Part shown: positions 53,031 to 53,976 of the stretch, piece after piece
Position numbering within the stretch: the first letter of the stretch is position 1
Layout: each line of letters begins with the position of its first letter
Origin: an uncultured Bacteroidales bacterium
GTDB lineage: Bacteria > Bacteroidota > Bacteroidia > Bacteroidales > Muribaculaceae
Length of the DNA: 53,976 bases
Reading direction: 5' to 3'
Assembly (NCBI GenBank): GCA_947573135.1
Contig: CANPDU010000021.1
Span: forward strand, 1 to 53,976
Made by a program: the position numbers and the translations under genes
Notes under the pieces: generated by a model
Told to the model about the DNA's origin: nothing
Seen by the model: only the letters and a program-made list of their open reading frames with translations
The model's database searches: none

Positions 53031-53756
53031 TTAGAAGAGCTCTGAGACGACATCAAGCGAATGCAGCGGCGTCAGCTTGCAGTAATGCAGATCGTAGTAA
53101 CGGAGCAGTCCGTCAAGCAAAGCTCGTCGCGTATCACGCGTGAGTCGCATGCGTTCGATGTTATCGCGCGTCAGTCTGCTCAACAACCTCACAGCCCTGG
53201 CTTCTTCGCCGCCGAAAGCGGCGCCCGACACCGGCATCGACATGCGCCATCCGGCGCCCTCGATATCGAAAAGCGCCCGTGGGCTCCAGTCTGACATGTC
53301 CGGCTCGATGCCGAGTGGAACAGTGAGCCTGTAGAGCGTCCACAGAGCGAAATTAGCCACTCCGCGCGGGCCTGCGGCATTCAGTGCGCTCACTGTGTCA
53401 AATACTGTCAGAGAAATGATTTCGTCGTGCTGTGTGTTCCGTAATATTTTTTCAAAAACCTCGGCGAGAAAAAGGGCCATGGCCAACTTGGCCGGATCGC
53501 TGATCATAGCCATGCCGACACTCATAGGCTTCATGTCGCGGATAAACATTACTTCGCGGTCAGGACGCACGTCACAGACGCCTTCAAAAGCGGCTAAAGG
53601 CATTGTCAGAGCCCTTCGCCTGCCTGCCTCACGGCCTTTGCCGGCCGGCATTGCAAACGACACATAGCCGCGCTCGGCACTCCACGCCGAAAGGATTGAG
53701 CGTGAGTCGTTGTATTTTATTGTGCGCAGAGCTATGCAGTGAAGTGTCTCGTACAT
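53031..53756 (-). CDS. recO: DNA repair protein RecO
   Basis: A 241-residue RecO of the RecFOR pathway, which loads RecA onto SSB-coated gaps. It opens MYETLHCIALRTIKYNDSRS with the OB-fold features SAERGYVSFAMPAGKG, and continues with the helical domain (LAMALFLAEVFEKIL). No zinc-finger cysteines are visible, as in many Bacteroidetes. ATG 53756 gives the normal start; the frame extends to 53786, but this would run into a hairpin. Its stop codon is immediately followed by the MITE-like element. Confidence 0.92.
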   Translation of the reverse strand: MYETLHCIALRTIKYNDSRSILSAWSAERGYVSFAMPAGKGREAGRRRALTMPLAAFEGVCDVRPDREVMFIRDMKPMSVGMAMISDPAKLAMALFLAEVFEKILRNTQHDEIISLTVFDTVSALNAAGPRGVANFALWTLYRLTVPLGIEPDMSDWSPRALFDIEGAGWRMSMPVSGAAFGGEEARAVRLLSRLTRDNIERMRLTRDTRRALLDGLLRYYDLHYCKLTPLHSLDVVSELF

Positions 53757-53770
53757 TCGTCCTGTTAAAT

Positions 53771-53801
53771 AGAAAAACCGTATCAACTTGCTCAGATACG
53801 G
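53771..53801 (-). terminator. Terminator-like hairpin in the recO leader
   Basis: On the minus strand CCGTATC, 10 bases, GATACGG, then TTTTTCTATTT forms an intrinsic-terminator shape, 15 bases before the recO ATG. It could end a transcript from upstream or attenuate recO. Confidence 0.5.
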
Positions 53802-53871
53802 CGTGATGCTAAACGATTTGAGGATAAAATTACTAAAAAAATCTTAAATAGTGGTCGTTTCTGGGAGAAAT

Positions 53872-53903
53872 TTTGTCCATTTTCGAAAAAGTCTCTATAT
53901 TTG
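53872..53903 (+). promoter_or_regulatory. Promoter of the tRNA-Glu gene
   Basis: TTTG at 53872-53875, exactly 20 bases, TATATTTG at 53896-53903; the tRNA begins 21 bases later. Confidence 0.7.
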
Positions 53904-53924
53904 CACTCGCTTTTCGAAGCTGAC

Positions 53925-53976
53925 GGCCCATTCGTCTATCGGCTAGGACGCAAGATTTTCATTCTTGAAAGAGGAG
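53925..53976 (+). tRNA. tRNA-Glu (anticodon UUC), 3' end cut by the window
   Basis: The first 52 bases of a tRNA: acceptor GGCCCAT, D arm GTCTATCGGCTAGGAC, anticodon stem CAAGA/TCTTG with loop TTTTCAT, so anticodon TTC. The T arm and acceptor 3' side lie beyond the window. Confidence 0.93.

Overview
This window looks like chromosome from a Bacteroidales bacterium, plausibly a Muribaculaceae-like gut species (the family is inference). The support is: promoters of the Bacteroidetes type (TTTG, 19-21 bases, TAnnTTTG) before many genes; lineage-typical genes (PorZ-like propeller protein, DUF4271, DUF4294, DUF4369, a split ThrE/YjjPB exporter, long signal peptidase I with a WbqC neighbour); and few strong Shine-Dalgarno sequences. 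Most of the window is conserved housekeeping sequence.

Layout. 0-4 kb: end of an interspersed repeat, a CorC/HlyC-type membrane protein, a LysR regulator, and a small-membrane-protein/ThrE-like two-gene exporter operon. 4.1-9.3 kb: an AT-rich accessory island with a DKNYY-like lipoprotein, three secreted proteins of unknown function, a short orphan Rhs tip carrying an HEXXH (M91-like) peptidase, and an overlapping secreted protein that may be its immunity partner. The cassettes are separated by repeated promoter segments. 9.5-19.1 kb: lepB, a WbqC-like gene, then a leftward block nadA, leuS, rdgB, porZ-like and an unknown gene. 19.14-19.53 kb: an AT-rich gene-free stretch with a cluster of DnaA-box-like 9-mers, the best candidate here for a replication origin. 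19.5-23.0 kb: leftward operon LOG, DUF4271, hemD, rnpA and a fused yidD-tatD gene. 23.2-26.2 kb: pyrH, frr, DUF4294, xerD. 26.2-34.8 kb: DUF389 protein, a RAYT-like protein with an extra C-terminal domain, YifB/ComM, a lipoprotein, an outer-membrane phospholipase A, a double SGNH hydrolase, and a degenerate P-loop protein with a repeat tail. 34.9-39.8 kb: glycan genes (GT2, ManC, GT32, two divergent GT4). 39.8-54 kb: AlkD-like, ybeY, mnmG, a parS-like palindrome, apt, uvrC, dtd, asnA, rimP-nusA-infB-folK, a MITE-like element, recO and the first part of a tRNA-Glu.

How it fits together. Several independent signs point to an origin-proximal region: DnaA-box-like repeats beside rnpA-yidD, a perfect 16-bp parS-like palindrome after mnmG, and a plus strand that is C-rich to the left of about 19 kb and mostly G-rich to the right in hand-counted lines. 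The strongest candidate for an undescribed system is the 4.1-9.3 kb island. There a miniature Rhs effector tip and diverse exported proteins sit behind near-identical promoters, which looks like a store of toxin/immunity cassettes built by recombination. Functions in that island are inferred except for the Rhs core and the HEXXH motif, which are directly visible.
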